Positions 26,628 through 35,336 of a stretch of DNA of 64,000 bases are shown in pieces. Position 1 is the first letter of the stretch. Each line of letters opens with the position of its first letter. The notes under the pieces were generated by a model. It was not told the origin of the DNA. It searched no databases and saw nothing but the letters and a program-made list of their open reading frames with translations. Source of the DNA: CANMIH01 sp049116335 (lineage in GTDB: Bacteria; Pseudomonadota; Alphaproteobacteria; Rhodobacterales; Rhodobacteraceae); contig JAGDYZ010000017.1 in assembly GCA_049116335.1 (NCBI GenBank), positions 1 through 64,000 on the forward strand, written 5' to 3'. Position numbers and translations under genes: made by a program.

Positions 26628-27482
26628 ATGTTGCACCTGTTGATGATTGTTGATGATCCCGAGATCGCCCTGTTTGCGAGTGAGCATGGGGTCGACCGTT
26701 TGTTTGTCGATCTTGAATACATGGGAAAAGATGTTCGCCAGAAAGGCATGAACACTTGGAAAAGCCAACAAACCCTAGAAGACGTAAGCAAAATTCGGGC
26801 TGCGGCTCCCAAAGCCCATCTTCTGGTGCGGATCAACCCACTGCATGACGCCAGCAAATCCGAAATAGATGAGGTCGTTGCGCGTGGCGCCGACAGCATC
26901 ATGCTCCCGATGTTTCATGACGTAGAGACAGTTGCGCGTATACACGAATACGTCGACGGTCGCGCCGAACTCGTGCCCCTGGCGGAAACCAAGGCCGGTC
27001 TGGATGCGATCCCAGAGATCATCGAGACTGTTCCTTTGGAGCGTCTGCACATTGGTCTGAACGATCTTCATCTCGATATGAAGTATCGCTTTATGTTTCA
27101 GCCCATTGCGGAGGGCATCCTTGAAACCGCCTGTCAGGCGATGCGCAAAAAGGGTGTTGCCTTGGGCATAGGAGGCGTTGCTCGCGCCAAAGAGGGTATT
27201 GTATCGCCGGAGTATTTGCTGGGTGAACATGTGCGGCTTGGCTCTGACGCGGCCATTCTTTCGCGCAGTTTTCACCGTGGCGCCGAAACACTTGAAGCCT
27301 TGCAACTAGAGATGGATTTCGCCGCCGAAGTTCAAAAGCTTCGGGAGACCTATGATCGATTTCTGCGGGCAACGCCAGCTGATCTCGAGAAGAACCGCAT
27401 CGCGACCGCTGACCGTATCAATGATGTTGTCACTCTGATTGCGAAGCGTGAAGAGACGTCACAAGACGGGGTAGAGACATGA
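26628..27482 (+). CDS. HpcH/HpaI-aldolase-like (citrate lyase beta-like fold) protein in the nonulosonate operon
   Basis: The 284-aa TIM-barrel protein has features of the HpcH/HpaI family: a DRLFVDLEYMGKD entry, the metal-binding Glu in LVPLAETKAGLDAI and the GLNDLHLDM loop. These proteins catalyse aldol or Claisen-type cleavage or condensation with pyruvate or oxaloacetate. Such a gene is not a standard part of sialic, legionaminic or pseudaminic pathways. The ATG at 26628 is preferred, with GAAGGG upstream and 5 bp after the HisF stop. It overlaps the neuB start by 4 bp (ATGA), so it is co-translated with neuB. What it condenses is unknown. Confidence 0.82.
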   Translation: MLHLLMIVDDPEIALFASEHGVDRLFVDLEYMGKDVRQKGMNTWKSQQTLEDVSKIRAAAPKAHLLVRINPLHDASKSEIDEVVARGADSIMLPMFHDVETVARIHEYVDGRAELVPLAETKAGLDAIPEIIETVPLERLHIGLNDLHLDMKYRFMFQPIAEGILETACQAMRKKGVALGIGGVARAKEGIVSPEYLLGEHVRLGSDAAILSRSFHRGAETLEALQLEMDFAAEVQKLRETYDRFLRATPADLEKNRIATADRINDVVTLIAKREETSQDGVET

Positions 27483-28525
27483 CTCATGCTCTCCAGCTTG
27501 GTGCGCGGCGCATCTCATCCCAAGATCCGACCTATATCATTGCTGAAATCGGCGTAAATCATAACGGCAGCCCAGCTCTTGCACATGAAATGATCGATGC
27601 TGCGGCCAAAGCCGGAGCAGACGCCGTCAAATTTCAGACGTTTCGCACGGATGAGCTCATCCTGGCGGGCACCTCAAAAGCGAGCTACCAGCAAGAAACA
27701 ACGGGCGACGGTTCACAAGAAGAGATGCTCCGGGCACTCGAACTCTCACTGGATATCTTTGCAGACCTGAAACAACACTGCGTTGACGTCGGTGTCGATT
27801 TTATGTCGACAGCGTTTGATCATATCAGCCTAAATGACGTGCGCGATCTGGACCCCGTCTGTCTTAAATGGCCTTCTGGCGAACTCAACAACACACCTTT
27901 GCTGCGACAGGCGGCAACGATGGGATTGCCGATCCTGCTCTCAACCGGAATGGGAAGTATCACAGAGATTTCAGCCGCCATCGACACGCTAACGGTGGGT
28001 GGATGTGACGACATAGTTATCCTGCAATGTGTGTCCAACTATCCCGCACACATCGAAGATCAGAACCTGCGCGCGATGCAAAACATGGCCGCAGTTTTTG
28101 GCCGCCCCGTTGGCTTTTCCGACCACACGATTGGCCCTTTCGCTGCGATTGCAGCGCGCGCGCTTGGGATGAGTGTTTTGGAGAAACATTTTACACTGGA
28201 TCGCTCTATGGCGGGTCCAGATCACGCCTCATCCATTGAACCCGGCGATTTTGAGCAGATGGTTCAGGTGTTGCGCCAGATCGAAGCTGGACTAGGGGAC
28301 GGCGTGAAACGTCCCCTGCAGCAGGAAGAGAATATCCGAAACGTTGCCAGAAACAGTCTCGTTTATGCTCACGATCTTCCGGCGGGACACATGCTAACCG
28401 GTGACGACCTAATTTCAAAACGCCCAGGCGGTTTTATCCCTCCCAATCAAGTCGACAGTTTGATTGGTCTGACGCTGAAACAGGACGTCCGCAAAGACCA
28501 GATCACGGTGAGAACCGATGTCTGA
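27479..28525 (+). CDS. neuB: N-acetylneuraminate/legionaminate synthase (NeuB family)
   Basis: The 348-aa enzyme condenses phosphoenolpyruvate with ManNAc or a modified hexosamine to give a nine-carbon acid. The TIM barrel begins YIIAEIGVNHNGSPALA, followed by AGADAVKFQTFRTDELI and the catalytic FSDHTIGPFAA and EKHFTLDRSMAGPDHASS blocks. A C-terminal SAF/antifreeze-like domain (about residues 285-345, with SLVYAHDLPAGH and KRPGGFIPP) is complete. Its start overlaps the upstream gene by 4 bp and its end overlaps neuD by 8 bp, strong evidence for a single operon. Whether the product is Neu-, Leg- or another type is not decidable here. Confidence 0.94.
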   Translation: MTHALQLGARRISSQDPTYIIAEIGVNHNGSPALAHEMIDAAAKAGADAVKFQTFRTDELILAGTSKASYQQETTGDGSQEEMLRALELSLDIFADLKQHCVDVGVDFMSTAFDHISLNDVRDLDPVCLKWPSGELNNTPLLRQAATMGLPILLSTGMGSITEISAAIDTLTVGGCDDIVILQCVSNYPAHIEDQNLRAMQNMAAVFGRPVGFSDHTIGPFAAIAARALGMSVLEKHFTLDRSMAGPDHASSIEPGDFEQMVQVLRQIEAGLGDGVKRPLQQEENIRNVARNSLVYAHDLPAGHMLTGDDLISKRPGGFIPPNQVDSLIGLTLKQDVRKDQITVRTDV

Positions 28526-29144
28526 TTGCCCCTCATCCATCTGTCTGTTCGGCGCAGGAGGACATGGGCGGGTCGTCGCCGCACAAATGCGCGCGGCAGG
28601 GTATCAGTCGCTTTGGTTCACCGACGGCACTGCCCAACCAGGCGCGGTGATTGACGGAGTGCCGGTGTATTCGAACCAAAACGGCGTTGCAGAAGACTTC
28701 GCAAGCCTTGTCACAATAGGCGACAATCGGGTGCGCAAGGACATCCACGACCGCCTCTTGTCTCAGAACCAAATCCTAACCCGGTTTATCTGTCCGCGCG
28801 CCGTCGTGCATAGTGAACACCCGATTGGTTTGGGGAGTATGGTTCTCAGTGGCGCGGTGATCAATCCCGGGGCCCAAATCGGCGGAAGCGTCATTGTGAA
28901 CAGCAGTGCTGTGATCGAACATGACTGTCATGTCGGAGACTTCTGCCATGTTTCGCCCAATGCGACCCTAGCCGGGGGTGTTACACTTGGCGAAGGTGTC
29001 TGGATTGGCGCCGGTGCGGTGGTCATCCCGGGACTTTCGATAGCGCCCTGGACCACAGTTGGGGCCGGCGCTGTGGTTACAAATAGTATCGCAACAGCAG
29101 GAACATACGTCGGTGTACCTGCACGTTTGCAACAGGAAAGGTAA
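28518..29144 (+). CDS. neuD: NeuD-family sugar O- or N-acetyltransferase
   Basis: The 208-aa protein has a Rossmann-like N-terminal domain (SICLFGAGGHGRVVAAQM) that binds the sugar nucleotide. Its C-terminal left-handed beta-helix is made of hexapeptide repeats (GAVINPGAQIGGSVIV, NSSAVIEHDCHVGDFCHV, GVTLGEGVWIGAGAVV). Homologues acetylate sialic acid (NeuD) or the 4-amino sugar (PglD type). His in IEHDCHVG is the probable catalytic base. It overlaps neuB by 8 bp. In this locus it may acetylate the sugar made by the aminotransferase, or the finished acid. Confidence 0.9.
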   Translation: MSDCPSSICLFGAGGHGRVVAAQMRAAGYQSLWFTDGTAQPGAVIDGVPVYSNQNGVAEDFASLVTIGDNRVRKDIHDRLLSQNQILTRFICPRAVVHSEHPIGLGSMVLSGAVINPGAQIGGSVIVNSSAVIEHDCHVGDFCHVSPNATLAGGVTLGEGVWIGAGAVVIPGLSIAPWTTVGAGAVVTNSIATAGTYVGVPARLQQER

Positions 29145-29150
29145 AGCGAC

Positions 29151-29792
29151 ATGACCAAGAAATCTGTGGTAATCGATTACGGAATTGGCAACGTCTTTTC
29201 TGTGATGCAGGCGCTCAAAAGAAACGACTGTGACGCCCGTCTGACAAATGACTCCCAAGAGATCCTCAACGCCGATCGTGTGATCTTGCCCGGGGTTGGT
29301 GCCTTTGGGCGCGCTGCCGAAAAGCTACGGACCATGGGGCTTGATGACGTCATCCACAGCTATATCGAACAAGAACGGCCCTTTATGGGGATCTGTGTAG
29401 GCATGCAGCTTCTGATGGAGAAAGGGATGGAATTTGGCGAGCATGCAGGGCTTGGTCTTTTCAAAGGAACCGTTGAAAAAATCGATGCCAAGGACAGCAG
29501 CGGAGCGGCGCTTCCGGTGCCTGTCATTGGTTGGAACAGCTTAGAGAAACCCTCAGATGCGCGCTGGAACAACACCGCGCTGTCCGGTGTCCCAGATGAC
29601 GCTGCGTTCTACTTTGTACATAGCTATTCCGCCCGTCCATCCGACACGAAAGATATCTGTGCCACGGCCCCGGTAGGAGATACGGATGTGGTCGCCGCCA
29701 TTCAAAGGGACAACATCCTTGGGGTCCAATTTCACCCTGAGCGATCCGCCGACCATGGCATTGGAATGATTTCCACATTTCTCAACAGCTGA
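29151..29792 (+). CDS. HisH paralogue (glutaminase partner of the HisF-like protein)
   Basis: This 213-aa class I glutamine amidotransferase has nucleophile Cys82 in FMGICVGMQ and His195/Glu197 in GVQFHPERSAD, completing the triad. GIGNVFSVMQALKR and LPGVGAFGRA are HisH signatures. It starts 6 bp after neuD. Placed 2.5 kb from the HisF-like gene in the same operon as an N-acetyl sugar amidotransferase, it should generate ammonia for acetamidino formation rather than histidine. Catalytic residues are intact. Confidence 0.9.
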   Translation: MTKKSVVIDYGIGNVFSVMQALKRNDCDARLTNDSQEILNADRVILPGVGAFGRAAEKLRTMGLDDVIHSYIEQERPFMGICVGMQLLMEKGMEFGEHAGLGLFKGTVEKIDAKDSSGAALPVPVIGWNSLEKPSDARWNNTALSGVPDDAAFYFVHSYSARPSDTKDICATAPVGDTDVVAAIQRDNILGVQFHPERSADHGIGMISTFLNS

Positions 29793-29804
29793 CACGCAAC
29801 GCGG

Positions 29805-31079
29805 ATGACCAAAGGATTTCCAGAAAAAGGGACTGTTGACGTGCTCTTGGTCACCTATGGTGGGGGGCATGTCCAAATGGTTCTGCCCGTTGCCCAAGAG
29901 CTGGTGAAACGCGGCAAACGCATTGCCGTTTTTGCACTGACCACCGCGATTTCCGCATTCGAAAAAACCGGGCTGCGTTACTTTTCCTATGAAGACCTTC
30001 CTCAGGCACAGACCGGACAAGCTCAGTCCGCTGGGGCCCGTCTTATGGGCAACGTCGATCCGAACGGGCCTGTTTCGCCCGCGGAAAGCCGCGCGTATCA
30101 CGGACTGAATTTCCTGGACCTTGAACAGCAGTTGGGAAAAGAGGCCGCACAGGCGCGTTATGATGAAATGGGCCGCGCAAGCTTTTTTCCAGAAACTTTG
30201 ATGAAAGAGGTGCTGGCCGACGTGCAACCAGCTGTTGTGGTTGCAACCAATTCGCCGCGTACTGAGCGTGCCGCCATTGAGGCCGCACGAGATCTGAAGA
30301 TCCCTGCCCTTTGCATGGTCGATATGTTTGCCCTCCAAGAGATTGCCTGGATCAAACATCCCGACTTTGCTGATACAGTCTGTGTTTTAAATCCTGCTGT
30401 GCGCGATATGTTTGTCACCAACGGGCGCCGTCCAGAGAACCTGGTTGTAACCGGCAATCCAGCGTTTGATCTACTGCATGCCCCCGAAACTCTTTCATCG
30501 GGGCAGAACATGCGCCACGAACGGGGGTGGGGAAGCAACGGCAGACGCGTCGTCCTATTTGCCAGCACACCAGAAGCCCCGGTCCATCCCTTTACTGGTG
30601 TTGCCGGTGACCCCACATTTCCGCAGCGCATTGAGACACAGGTCAGGGCTATTCTGGCGCAACGCACTGATGTTGACCTTGTTCTGCGCCGCCATCCGAG
30701 CGAAGAGCAATTTGTCGAGACCAGTGCTTTTGTCCATCACAGTCCGAGATCAGACGACATCAATTCGCTCTTGCATGCTGTTGATATTGTTATCGTGACT
30801 GTCTCTACAGTCGGGTTGCAGGGGCACCTTGCGGGTCGGCCTGTCATCACGGTGTCTGGATCAATTTTCGACAGAGATGCGCCCTTCGCAGATTTTGGCA
30901 TGGCAACCGCTGTGCACAACGAAACTGAGCTATTGCATGTCTTGAACCAAACCATCAAAGAGACCAGTTCGGCAGCGCCGTTTCCAGCACGCGCGCGTCA
31001 AAGTGCGACCTCTAATGTCACTTATGAAATCTTGTCACTGCTAGACGGTTTAGCTCCTGCGTCTAGTGGATCGGATTGA
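29805..31079 (+). CDS. GT-B-fold glycosyltransferase-like protein of the nonulosonate locus
   Basis: The 424-aa protein has the pattern of a two-Rossmann-domain GT-B enzyme: an N-terminal VDVLLVTYGGGHVQMVLPVA region, a central linker with ENLVVTGNPAFDLLH, and a C-terminal domain with RRHPSEEQF and the nucleotide-binding VSTVGLQGHLAGRPVITV. It resembles UDP-GlcNAc 2-epimerase/CDP-glycerol transferase-like folds. I do not recognise a characterised family. It lies 12 bp after the HisH gene, the last gene of the plus arm, so it probably transfers the CMP-nonulosonate or another sugar to the polymer. No signal or membrane segment. Confidence 0.7.
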   Translation: MTKGFPEKGTVDVLLVTYGGGHVQMVLPVAQELVKRGKRIAVFALTTAISAFEKTGLRYFSYEDLPQAQTGQAQSAGARLMGNVDPNGPVSPAESRAYHGLNFLDLEQQLGKEAAQARYDEMGRASFFPETLMKEVLADVQPAVVVATNSPRTERAAIEAARDLKIPALCMVDMFALQEIAWIKHPDFADTVCVLNPAVRDMFVTNGRRPENLVVTGNPAFDLLHAPETLSSGQNMRHERGWGSNGRRVVLFASTPEAPVHPFTGVAGDPTFPQRIETQVRAILAQRTDVDLVLRRHPSEEQFVETSAFVHHSPRSDDINSLLHAVDIVIVTVSTVGLQGHLAGRPVITVSGSIFDRDAPFADFGMATAVHNETELLHVLNQTIKETSSAAPFPARARQSATSNVTYEILSLLDGLAPASSGSD

Positions 31080-31318
31080 CAATGATAGACACCGGTACTG
31101 ACGGCTAGGTTATGAAGATGTAGCCATAGGGCGTGCGGCCGCTATCTCCGCGACCATGGGCTCAAACTGGTCTGTACACTTCCGACGCTTGGCCAGTCAC
31201 GTCCCCCTTCAGAGCTCTGGAATAGACCCTAGACAACTGTCCTGATTTCTGGGGCTGTTTTTACTTGCGCAGTTTTAGGGCGCAGCCCCAAACAAACCAA
31301 CCAAAGTGTTTGAAATCC

Positions 31319-32035
31319 TCAACTGCGATTGAGCCTCTCTTCCAGATAAGCGGGCAGTTCTTTGATCGACGATAAGACAATGCTGGCGTCAGGCTCCAAA
31401 TCCTGACGATCGGCAGGCCCGGTCAACACAGCCACACAGGCCCCTGCCCCTGCATTCTGTCCGCAATGCATATCGTGTGTGCTGTCTCCAACAAACACAA
31501 TCTCAGAAGCCGCCAGGCCGTGAAGATTGCAAAACCCATTGATCATCCCGGGTTCCGGTTTACGGCCATAGCCACTGTCGGACCCACAGACAAAATCAAA
31601 CAGATCAAACGCGCCAGCTGCAGTAAGTTGGTTGCGGGCTCCGGCCTCATAATCGTTGGTCGCAACCCCCAGTTTCAGGCCGAGCCCCCGCAGCTCCCCC
31701 ATCACTTTTTTCAGATCACAGACTGGATGCACAGGAAGGTCCAGCAGCTCTTGCTGTGTCAGCGCCTGAATGTCTTCTAGGGTTTTTCCAGGGGTCAGTG
31801 CCGCCCAAGCCGCGTCGACCTCAGCCGCACTCGCGTTGACGATAAGCGATCCGACCCGAAAGGTTCGTGTTTCAAGGTCATAGCCAACCGCCTCCGCTAG
31901 CCGTGCTTTCAATGTTTCGTCATCTGCGGCCAGATGGACAAGCATGCGATCGCAGAATGTGGCCCACGTTGCTTGGAAATCGAAGAGGGTTCCATCTTTA
32001 TCGAACAACACCGCTCGAAGTTTTGGTGATGTCAT
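31319..32035 (-). CDS. HAD-superfamily phosphatase (phosphoglycolate phosphatase-like)
   Basis: The 238-aa cytoplasmic hydrolase has nucleophile Asp12 and Asp14 in LFDKDGTLFDF, a helical cap, the Thr/Lys motif around GVATNDYEAGAR and the acidic VFVGDSTHDMHCG. It resembles the Gph/PGP subgroup, but the substrate is not known. It overlaps the upstream phosphodiesterase gene by 4 bp and lies in an operon with an oligopeptide-type ABC transporter. Dephosphorylating something released from an imported phosphodiester is an inference from context. The 239-bp gap to the GT gene holds a TGGGGCTG/CAGCCCCA inverted repeat (31250-31290). Confidence 0.88.
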   Translation of the reverse strand: MTSPKLRAVLFDKDGTLFDFQATWATFCDRMLVHLAADDETLKARLAEAVGYDLETRTFRVGSLIVNASAAEVDAAWAALTPGKTLEDIQALTQQELLDLPVHPVCDLKKVMGELRGLGLKLGVATNDYEAGARNQLTAAGAFDLFDFVCGSDSGYGRKPEPGMINGFCNLHGLAASEIVFVGDSTHDMHCGQNAGAGACVAVLTGPADRQDLEPDASIVLSSIKELPAYLEERLNRS

Positions 32036-32886
32036 TGCTTGCCTTTCGACATGTCGCCAAGAAACACATCGCCTTTCATGGTGTCCGGGATCTCGGCCCC
32101 CAGAAGGTTGAGAACGGTTGGAGCCAGCTGTCGCTGATCCAGCAAGATGTCCTCATCCACACCCTCTGCGGCACCAAAGTAATACAGGGCGAAATCACGC
32201 TGGGTTTCTGAGTTGCCACCGTGGTGACCGCGCTCATTTTGACCATGATCTGCGGTCACAATCACTTCGTAGCCGTCACGGCGCCAGCGGGTGATGTATT
32301 GCGCAAGCTTCTCATCGAGGTGGAAAATCGCTTGATCCATCTCCTGACATTCATGGCAGAACCGGTGCCCCATGCTGTCGAGGGTGCAGGTGTGCAAGAT
32401 GCCGTAATCAATGCCAAATCGCTGGGTCAACATGGTCAGGGTCGCAAACAGATCCGCATCCGCAGGCGTGGCCTGGTTGATCAGATTGTACCCGGTCATG
32501 GTGTGAAACCGGCCATGGTTGATAGTCGCGTTGTCCGGCTCGTCATATTCGAGATCCATCACTGGATCGAAAGGCGCACGGTTGAAAAACTCGGACCAAT
32601 AAGAATGCGTCACCGCGCCGGTCACGCCCCCCGCCTTGCGGGTTTCGCTAAAGATATCAGGCATATCCACGCGGAACACGTTGTCATTGCCGGTCACCCC
32701 ATGCTCTGCGGGGGCAACGCCGGTGTGGATCGAGGCATAGCAGCTTGCCGAGGTGGACGGCAGCACCGCCCGCATCTTCCATTTGCGCGCCTCGCCGGAT
32801 TCAACCCAGCCTTCAAGATTGCCAAACAGCGGCCAATTGCGCCACGGCACCCCATCCAGAACGATTAGGAGAAGTTTGTTTTTCAT
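32032..32886 (-). CDS. Alkaline-phosphatase-superfamily phosphodiesterase (NPP-like)
   Basis: At 284 aa, the core of the type I phosphodiesterase/nucleotide pyrophosphatase fold is present. A metal Asp11 lies in LLIVLDGVPW and the nucleophile region is LPSTSASCYASIHTG (Thr45 likely). CTLDSMGHR and VTADHGQNERGHHGG supply further metal ligands. There is no signal peptide, so it appears cytoplasmic and would act after import. It should hydrolyse a phosphate mono- or diester. It lies 3 bp after the ABC ATPase gene and overlaps the HAD gene, indicating tight co-expression. Confidence 0.85.
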   Translation of the reverse strand: MKNKLLLIVLDGVPWRNWPLFGNLEGWVESGEARKWKMRAVLPSTSASCYASIHTGVAPAEHGVTGNDNVFRVDMPDIFSETRKAGGVTGAVTHSYWSEFFNRAPFDPVMDLEYDEPDNATINHGRFHTMTGYNLINQATPADADLFATLTMLTQRFGIDYGILHTCTLDSMGHRFCHECQEMDQAIFHLDEKLAQYITRWRRDGYEVIVTADHGQNERGHHGGNSETQRDFALYYFGAAEGVDEDILLDQRQLAPTVLNLLGAEIPDTMKGDVFLGDMSKGKQ

Positions 32887-32889
32887 CGC

Positions 32890-34524
32890 TCAGTTTCCTG
32901 CGCTTTCCATTTTCCGATGGGCCAGAACGTCCTCTAGCCAGCCAAGTTTCATTTCCGGCACTGAGGACAGCAATAGATCGGTGTAGTCATCAAATGGAGG
33001 CGCCAGAACCTTGGACTTCGCCCCATATCTTACGACCTCACCTTGATACATAACGGCAATGGAATCCGAGATGGCTTTGACCGTTGCAAGGTCATGTGTG
33101 ATGAACAAGAAACTCACGCCTTCGATTTTCTGAAGGTTCAGCAGCAATTTGAGAATGCCATCCGCCACCAGAGGATCAAGGGCGCTGGTGACCTCGTCAC
33201 AGATGATCAGCTTTGGCTTGGCCGCAAGCGCACGTGCAATGCAAACCCGTTGCTTTTGCCCACCGGACAACTCGGCCGGGTAGCGATCCCGAAATTCCGG
33301 GCCAAGCTCGATTTCTTCCAACAGTTCGTTCACGCGCTTATCGCGCGCAGCACCTTTCAAACCGAAGTAAAACTCAAGCGGGCGCCCGATGATCCCTGCC
33401 ACAGTTTGGCGCGGGTTCATGGCCACATCCGCCATCTGATAGATCATCTGCAATTCACGGAGATCTTCCTTGGTCCGTTCCGCCAGTTCCGCAGAAAGTG
33501 GACGTCCGTCAAAGATCACTTGTCCGGTGTGCGGCGGCAGCAAGCCGGTGATAACCCGAGCCAAAGTCGATTTGCCCGAACCGGATTCCCCAACCACAGC
33601 CAAGGTCTGGCCAGCGTGAAGTTCGACATCAATGTTTTTCACGACGTCAGCCGACAAACCGGGATACCGGGCACAGATGTTTTCGATCTTCAGAACCGGA
33701 GCATCCGTCGGCGCCTTTTCCTCATGTTCAATAGACCGGACGGAAACAAGAGCCCGCGTGTAGTCTTCTTTCGGACGATTGATGATCTGATCAGTCTCTC
33801 CATGTTCGACCGTGTTGCCGTGCTGCAGGACCATAATCTCATCAGAGACCTGCGCCACCACAGCTAGATCATGGGTGATGTATAGAGCTGCCACACCCGT
33901 GTCATGGATCGCATCTTTGATTGCCGCAAGCACATCAATCTGCGTGGTCACGTCAAGCGCCGTGGTGGGCTCATCGAAGATCACAAGATCTGGCTGTGGA
34001 CAGAGCGCCATGGCGGTCATGACCCGCTGAAGCTGTCCCCCTGATACCTGATGGGGATATCGGCTGCCGATGTTCTTTGGATCAGGAAGCCCCAGCTTTT
34101 CAAACAAAGTGATGGCCCGCGCCTCGGCCTCTGACCTGCTGCAAAGCTTATGGCGTACGCAGGTTTCCACCACTTGATCCATCAACCGTTTTGAAGGGTT
34201 GAACGACGCAGCCGCCGATTGCGAGACATAAGTGACCTCATGGCCTCGTAGTTTGCGAAGATCCCCTACCGAGCCTTTGAGGATGTCTCGTCCGTTGATC
34301 GACACCTCACCACCGGTGATCTCCACACCACCCCGGCCATAGGCCAATGCAGAAAGACCAATGGTCGATTTTCCGGCCCCGGATTCACCAATTAATCCGA
34401 GAACACGACCCTTGGCGAGGTCAAAGCTGACACCATGCACGATTTCGACATCAAATGGTTTGCCCTGAGGTGGCACCACATGGGCGCCAATTTTCAGGTT
34501 ACGTACTTTCAGAAGATCCGTCAT
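32890..34524 (-). CDS. Dipeptide/oligopeptide-type ABC transporter ATP-binding protein, two NBDs fused
   Basis: The 544-aa protein contains two complete nucleotide-binding domains. NBD1 has Walker A GESGAGKST, signature VSGGQLQR and LVIFDEPTTALD; NBD2 has GESGSGKST, LSGGQKQR and LIICDEVTSALD. Fusion of the DppD and DppF-like ATPases is common in alphaproteobacteria. The ATG at 34524 overlaps the permease stop (TGATG). It powers uptake by the two permeases upstream. A longer frame from 34680 lies wholly within the permease gene and is not supported. Confidence 0.94.
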   Translation of the reverse strand: MTDLLKVRNLKIGAHVVPPQGKPFDVEIVHGVSFDLAKGRVLGLIGESGAGKSTIGLSALAYGRGGVEITGGEVSINGRDILKGSVGDLRKLRGHEVTYVSQSAAASFNPSKRLMDQVVETCVRHKLCSRSEAEARAITLFEKLGLPDPKNIGSRYPHQVSGGQLQRVMTAMALCPQPDLVIFDEPTTALDVTTQIDVLAAIKDAIHDTGVAALYITHDLAVVAQVSDEIMVLQHGNTVEHGETDQIINRPKEDYTRALVSVRSIEHEEKAPTDAPVLKIENICARYPGLSADVVKNIDVELHAGQTLAVVGESGSGKSTLARVITGLLPPHTGQVIFDGRPLSAELAERTKEDLRELQMIYQMADVAMNPRQTVAGIIGRPLEFYFGLKGAARDKRVNELLEEIELGPEFRDRYPAELSGGQKQRVCIARALAAKPKLIICDEVTSALDPLVADGILKLLLNLQKIEGVSFLFITHDLATVKAISDSIAVMYQGEVVRYGAKSKVLAPPFDDYTDLLLSSVPEMKLGWLEDVLAHRKMESAGN

Positions 34525-35336
34525 CAGCGGCCCCCTTTCAGACTTGTGGTGCGTGAAAGCACCCAATCCGCTACAAGATTGACTGAAATCGCCAGTGACG
34601 CGATGGCGAAAGCTGGCACCAGCGCCGCGGGAATGCCGTAAACGATGCCCTCTTTGTTTTCTTTCACGATGCCACCCCAATCCGCAGCGGGAGGCTGGAT
34701 GCCGAGGCCGAGGAAAGACAGGGTCGACACAAACAGGACCATGAAGATAAAGCGCAGGCCCAGTTCGGCCACCAATGGCGACAGGGTGTTGGGAAGAATT
34801 TCGCGGAAGACAATCCAGCGTGTTCCCTCACCGCGCAGCCTGGCCGCTTCAACGTAATCCATCACGTTCACGTCCTGTGCGACGGCGCGCGCCAATCGAT
34901 ATACGCGAGTGGTATCAAGAAGCCCCATGACGAGGATCAAGACTGGTAGAGTGACCGGCACCACCGAGAGAACAACAAGCGAAAAGATGAGGGTTGGGAT
35001 CGACATGATGAGGTCGATAAATCGCGACAGGAGCATATCAACCCAGCCGCCCACAACAACAGCCGTAAGCGCCAAGGTGGATCCGAGTGTAAAGGACAAG
35101 ATCGTGGCGGCGGAGGCCACAAAGATCGTTGTGCGCCCCCCATGGATCATCCGGCTCAACAGATCGCGGCCAATGCCGTCTGTTCCAAGCCAATGCTCCG
35201 ACGACATGGGTTCCCAAACGTCGCCAACAATCGCACCCAGCTCATAGGGCGCGATCAAAGGTGCGAACAAAGCAGCCAGAAAATAGGCTGAGGTGAAGAC
35301 AAGCCCGATGAGGGCGCTGGTCGGAATGCGGCTCAT
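34524..35336 (-). CDS. ABC transporter permease, DppC/OppC type
   Basis: The 270-aa inner-membrane protein has about six hydrophobic segments, beginning with TSALIGLVFTSAYFLAALFA, and the cytoplasmic EAA-like loop MDYVEAARLRGEGTRWIVF that contacts the ATPase. The typical DppC leader region, HWLGTDGIGRDLLSRMIHGG, is present. It overlaps its partner permease by 4 bp (ATGA) and the ATPase by 1 bp, so the transporter is co-translated. Confidence 0.93.
   Translation of the reverse strand: MSRIPTSALIGLVFTSAYFLAALFAPLIAPYELGAIVGDVWEPMSSEHWLGTDGIGRDLLSRMIHGGRTTIFVASAATILSFTLGSTLALTAVVVGGWVDMLLSRFIDLIMSIPTLIFSLVVLSVVPVTLPVLILVMGLLDTTRVYRLARAVAQDVNVMDYVEAARLRGEGTRWIVFREILPNTLSPLVAELGLRFIFMVLFVSTLSFLGLGIQPPAADWGGIVKENKEGIVYGIPAALVPAFAIASLAISVNLVADWVLSRTTSLKGGR

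Noticed and set aside
25849..29792. HisF and HisH as part of histidine biosynthesis
   Set aside because: No other his genes are present, HisF has Glu at position 130, and both lie among nonulosonate genes with a sugar amidotransferase.
31080..31318. Possible transposase remnant between the GT gene and the HAD gene
   Set aside because: Translations of both strands gave no recognisable transposase motif; only an 8-bp inverted repeat was found.
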